Below are positions 20,911 to 24,589 of a DNA stretch of 24,589 nt, piece after piece. The notes below the pieces were generated by a model. It saw nothing but the letters and a program-made list of their open reading frames with translations. It ran no database searches and was not told where the DNA came from. Numbering within the stretch: the first letter of the stretch is position 1; every line of letters begins with the position of its first letter. The stretch is taken from the NCBI GenBank assembly GCA_030539815.1, contig JAUNXM010000017.1, forward strand, positions 1 through 24,589. Direction: 5' to 3'. Source of the stretch: Methanobacterium sp. Its GTDB lineage: Archaea; Methanobacteriota; Methanobacteria; Methanobacteriales; Methanobacteriaceae. Both the position numbers and the translations under genes were made by a program.

Positions 20911-21159
20911 ATTAAAAATAACCAAATCAAAGAATCAGGTAAAAAATCTGATTCAATTCCAGGTGAAGAAAACAAGAAAATCACTGCCAAGCAAGAAGAT
21001 GAAAAAATTGAAACCTGTTACACTTGTGGTAAAAGATTTGACATGAATAAAGAAGAAAGGGCTCGTTACCGTTACCAAAAATACCCTCTATGCGCATATT
21101 GTGCCGAATTTTATGGTTTTTATTTTAATGATCCTGGACAAAAAAGAATGGAAAAATAA
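20911..21159 (+). CDS. Small zinc-ribbon protein with an apparent ATT start, 82 aa
   Basis: This gene has no ATG, GTG or TTG in frame before residue 45. The frame is open from 20899 (TAA at 20896-20898) to TAA 21157-21159. From ATT 20911 it reads (I/M)KNNQIKESGKKSD, a Lys/Glu-rich linker to about residue 33, then ETCYTCGKRFDMNKE (C36, C39), RYRYQKYPLCAYCAEFYGFYF (C61, C64) and a short basic end. The two CxxC pairs 21 residues apart form a zinc-ribbon or treble-clef knuckle with an aromatic patch. GGTGGTG is placed 5 nt before the ATT. The first in-frame ATG (21043) would lose the first Cys pair. It is either a true AUU start or an ATG-to-ATT change. Function unknown. Confidence 0.7.
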   Translation: MKNNQIKESGKKSDSIPGEENKKITAKQEDEKIETCYTCGKRFDMNKEERARYRYQKYPLCAYCAEFYGFYFNDPGQKRMEK

Positions 21160-21176
21160 TATTCAAGATTTATTAT

Positions 21177-21252
21177 CCAAAAAAATCCAGATTAGCACAT
21201 CACCAAAAATTAGGTACATCACCAAAAAATCCAGGTTTTTTGTATATCACCA
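21177..21252. repeat. Short direct repeats ACATCACCAAAAA and CCAAAAAA(A)TCCAG
   Basis: ACATCACCAAAAA occurs at 21197-21209 and 21216-21228, with a weaker third copy ATATCACCA at 21244-21252. CCAAAAAAATCCAG (21177-21190) recurs as CCAAAAAATCCAG (21222-21234), ending in CCAGGTTTTTT, which could end the zinc-ribbon transcript. The block lies in the convergent spacer before glmM. Confidence 0.6.
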
Positions 21253-21274
21253 TACTATTTTAAGGGGAAATTAT

Positions 21275-21301
21275 GGGAATTAATAATTAATTGGAAAATT
21301 A

Positions 21302-21310
<9 letters not shown>
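21275..21310. terminator. 14-bp hairpin at the 3' end of glmM
   Basis: GGGAATTAATAATT (21275-21288) pairs with AATTATTAGTTCCC (21297-21310) along 14 positions with one T-G wobble and an 8-nt loop. The right arm covers the glmM stop codon (21302-21304). The hairpin stands between convergent transcripts and may define both 3' ends. Confidence 0.5.
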
Positions 21311-22651
<1,341 letters not shown>

Positions 22652-22667
22652 ACACGCACTTCCTAAA

Positions 22668-22710
22668 ATTTGATTCAAATGTATTGAATTTTTCATAAAT
22701 CGATTATATG
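22668..22710 (-). promoter_or_regulatory. glmM promoter with a palindrome at the predicted start
   Basis: TATA box CATATAATCG on - (22710-22701) predicts a start near 22680. ATTTGA-T-TCAAAT, a perfect 13-nt odd palindrome (22668-22680), begins there. A second palindrome, GTCAATTGAC, lies upstream at 22734-22743. Confidence 0.4.
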
Positions 22711-22845
22711 AATTTTTTTAGATGCTACTGAGAGTCAATTGACCCTTTATTTTTTTCGGGTCCTGTATGAACCTGATTTTTTCACAATACTATGATTCAG
22801 TTTCTACCACAAACTAAATGGTTAGACACCTTAATATCTGTCTCA

Positions 22846-24309
22846 TTAGGTATCTACCCTCCAGACTTTATAATCTTTGTTCTGGTAAACCATGATGAAA
22901 TAATTGGGATGGTTGATTGGAGACTGTTCCACAAAGTATTCTATGTTATCCTTTATAACATCTTCTTTGGTGAAATTTCCATTATAGTAACGGTTCCGAT
23001 CCAGAACCTTGACCATTCCCGGCTGGTAACCACCAGTGGAAACTGGTTGACGGGATATGGAAACAATAACCGGATCAAGGCCTTCGGTGAGTGACATCAC
23101 CACCCCTCGATCATCCCCATTATCCGCAAACCATTGGGCTAAATCCCTTTGAGATTCATTTACCATAGGTTTTAGGGACAATCCACAAAATACGGCTGAA
23201 AATAAAGATGAAATGATTAAAAGAGTAATTATTATCCTGTATGCTTTTTGATAAGATGGTTTTTTTATTGAATAAATGTATTCCAGTCCCAATGAAGCTA
23301 TAATCATTACTGGAAATACTGCGAAATTCAATATCCGATCTATGAGTATGGAGAATCCCATTAAATAGACATTACTCAGGATTAGAGGGAATAAAATCCA
23401 GATAATAACTAGAATATCTCTACGGGATAATCTTTTATACCATTTTTCCAAAAGATCATTTTTAATTTCATTATTTATCTTTATAACTACCCATATGATT
23501 GTGAATATCATGGCAGGTAGTCCCATGGTCTTTGTCAAGATGCCCCAATAACTTGCGGGTCCCGGGATAACCATCTGAGGGTTGTGAAAGACAAACCCGT
23601 GTTGAAGGATTAGAGGCACCCACCAGATGACAGCTATTAAGATAGTGAATCCCATGAAAAAGTACAATGCCTGGTAATCAACATCATCATTCCTGAACTT
23701 AAGTGCCAGTGTGAAAAACAGGACCACACCTATCATTATTAATCCAGTTAGGATATGGGTTAACATCATCAAACCACTTAAAAAACCCCCCAAAATGGCA
23801 AATTTAACCCCATTTTTCCCAAGAGCCAAGTAATAAAGGTATATTGCCAGGGGAAATATGATTAAGGCCAGCGTTTCCGGTAAAGGTAACATGGCACGGT
23901 GAAATATAACTGAGAAAAATAGGAACCACCCGGCCATTAAAGCCACTCTAAAGTTGTATAATTTGCTGGTCACGTAAATGAATGAAAAAACCATGGAAAA
24001 TGCAAAAATAGGCTGAATATAACGGGCTATTTGGAAAAGATCAACTTTAAAAGCAGTTGCAGAGGCTGCCAAAAGATAGTGAAAAAATGGTGGGTAAAAA
24101 ATAGGTCTTCCGAATGGTGCGTAGGTTAATGGATCCCAAAAGGTTATTCCCTGTTCTAGGTAGAGTTTGGCCAGGTGCACATGATAATAGATATCCCAAC
24201 TTAATGGCCACTGATACTTTAAAGTAGGTATCAGGGTAATTATAAACGCCACAATAGCAGGGATAAGCAACAAAAGAAATCTATTTTCGGTTATTTTTCT
24301 ATATTCCAT
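22846..24309 (-). CDS. Multi-pass membrane protein, GT-C glycosyltransferase-like
   Basis: A 487-residue integral membrane protein with about ten to twelve hydrophobic segments spread along the chain, beginning with RFLLLLIPAIVAFIITLIPT. The first extracytoplasmic loop holds SWDIYYHVHLAKLYLEQG and WDPLTYAPFGRPIFYPPFFHY, the acidic D-xx-YYH pattern seen in GT-C enzymes such as oligosaccharyltransferase STT3/AglB and related lipid-sugar-using transferases. The C-terminal 110 residues (after GLSLKPMVNESQRD) form a soluble domain. The donor would be a lipid-linked sugar; acceptor unknown. It may instead be an uncharacterised GT-C-like family without activity. AGGTG is spaced 5 nt from ATG 24309, so the GTG at 24315 is rejected as start. 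Confidence 0.7.
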   Translation of the reverse strand: MEYRKITENRFLLLLIPAIVAFIITLIPTLKYQWPLSWDIYYHVHLAKLYLEQGITFWDPLTYAPFGRPIFYPPFFHYLLAASATAFKVDLFQIARYIQPIFAFSMVFSFIYVTSKLYNFRVALMAGWFLFFSVIFHRAMLPLPETLALIIFPLAIYLYYLALGKNGVKFAILGGFLSGLMMLTHILTGLIMIGVVLFFTLALKFRNDDVDYQALYFFMGFTILIAVIWWVPLILQHGFVFHNPQMVIPGPASYWGILTKTMGLPAMIFTIIWVVIKINNEIKNDLLEKWYKRLSRRDILVIIWILFPLILSNVYLMGFSILIDRILNFAVFPVMIIASLGLEYIYSIKKPSYQKAYRIIITLLIISSLFSAVFCGLSLKPMVNESQRDLAQWFADNGDDRGVVMSLTEGLDPVIVSISRQPVSTGGYQPGMVKVLDRNRYYNGNFTKEDVIKDNIEYFVEQSPINHPNYFIMVYQNKDYKVWRVDT

Positions 24310-24589
24310 TTGCACACCTAATATCTCGTATGAAAAATATTAGAGTCTAAAAGTTAAATAATTTTAATGGAATTTAGAGTATTCAAATATAAAAAAACAA
24401 TAATATGGTTCAGTTAATTCAGAATGATTTTCTTAATTTACATGGTTGAATAAATGAATGAAGTCAAATTAGTAAGCTTATAGGCATCCTTTGTTTAGAA
24501 CTTAGCTTTGTCACAATAAAGAATGTAATATTGATTATCCTTGGAATTAACATTTGATCATTTTTTTACTTTTTTTTTAACACATTAGA
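24310..24589. other. AT-rich spacer at the right edge
   Basis: About 280 nt without a supported gene. It must hold the promoter of the membrane protein, but no clear TATA box stands out on the - strand. A 16-codon + frame at 24368 has no SD. T-rich runs at 24561-24578 might belong to a neighbour outside the window. Confidence 0.4.

Noticed and set aside
20900..21043. GTG-started frame reading across the zinc-ribbon gene in another phase
   Set aside because: GTG GTG belongs to the SD; the frame yields a Lys-rich sequence without motif and stops before the second CxxC, while the ATT frame has two CxxC pairs.
21101..21283. 60-aa frame overlapping the zinc-ribbon 3' end
   Set aside because: It is out of frame with the Cys-motif gene, has no SD, and runs into the repeat block.
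24368..24418. 16-codon frame on + near the right edge
   Set aside because: No SD and AT-rich composition; too short to support.

Overview
This window looks like a chromosomal segment of a mesophilic methanogen of the order Methanobacteriales, probably Methanobacterium. The evidence is the archaea-only GatD/GatE amidotransferase pair, a vorC-vorB-vorA set in the form I know from Methanothermobacter, an archaeoflavoprotein AfpA-type protein, an MsvR-type (V4R) regulator, an ExoIII very close to Mth212, AT-rich spacers with archaeal TATA boxes, and GGTG-type ribosome binding sites about 5-8 nt before the start. I see no mobile elements, CRISPR, tRNA or rRNA.

Layout. At 1-2463 (+ strand) lie the 3' part of hcp (hybrid cluster protein) with a good hairpin terminator, a small cupin, a six-cysteine zinc-ribbon protein and an MsvR-like redox regulator; together they look like a redox/nitrosative-stress neighbourhood. 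From 2546 to 18478 almost everything is on the - strand: an orphan 72-aa protein, an endonuclease IV-like enzyme, a DUF1801 protein, the gatD-gatE-trxB operon (Gln-tRNA formation plus thioredoxin reductase), a cysteine-rich DUF2769 protein, a Mth212-like ExoIII, a two-subunit (gamma-alpha + beta) 2-oxoacid:ferredoxin oxidoreductase, and then vorC-vorB-vorA preceded by an AMP-forming acyl-CoA synthetase and an XRE-cupin regulator.

From 18700 to 21159 there are + strand genes: a leader with two overlapping micro-ORFs, an adenosine-specific-kinase-family protein, an orphan 107-aa protein, and a small zinc-ribbon gene that has no ATG/GTG/TTG start and appears to begin at ATT. These are interrupted by an AfpA-type flavoprotein on - (20066-20656). 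The right end holds glmM and a multi-pass GT-C-like membrane protein, both on -.

How they work together. The synthetase plus VOR would turn branched-chain acids into acyl-CoA and then, by ferredoxin-dependent reductive carboxylation, into 2-oxoacids for Val/Leu/Ile synthesis, or run in the opposite direction. The XRE-cupin gene directly upstream is the obvious candidate regulator, and a perfect 12-bp palindrome sits just before the synthetase TATA box. Hcp, the MsvR-like protein, TrxB and AfpA give the window a low-potential redox flavour. For several genes the best Shine-Dalgarno spacing puts the start a few codons inside the longest ORF, and I have used those starts.
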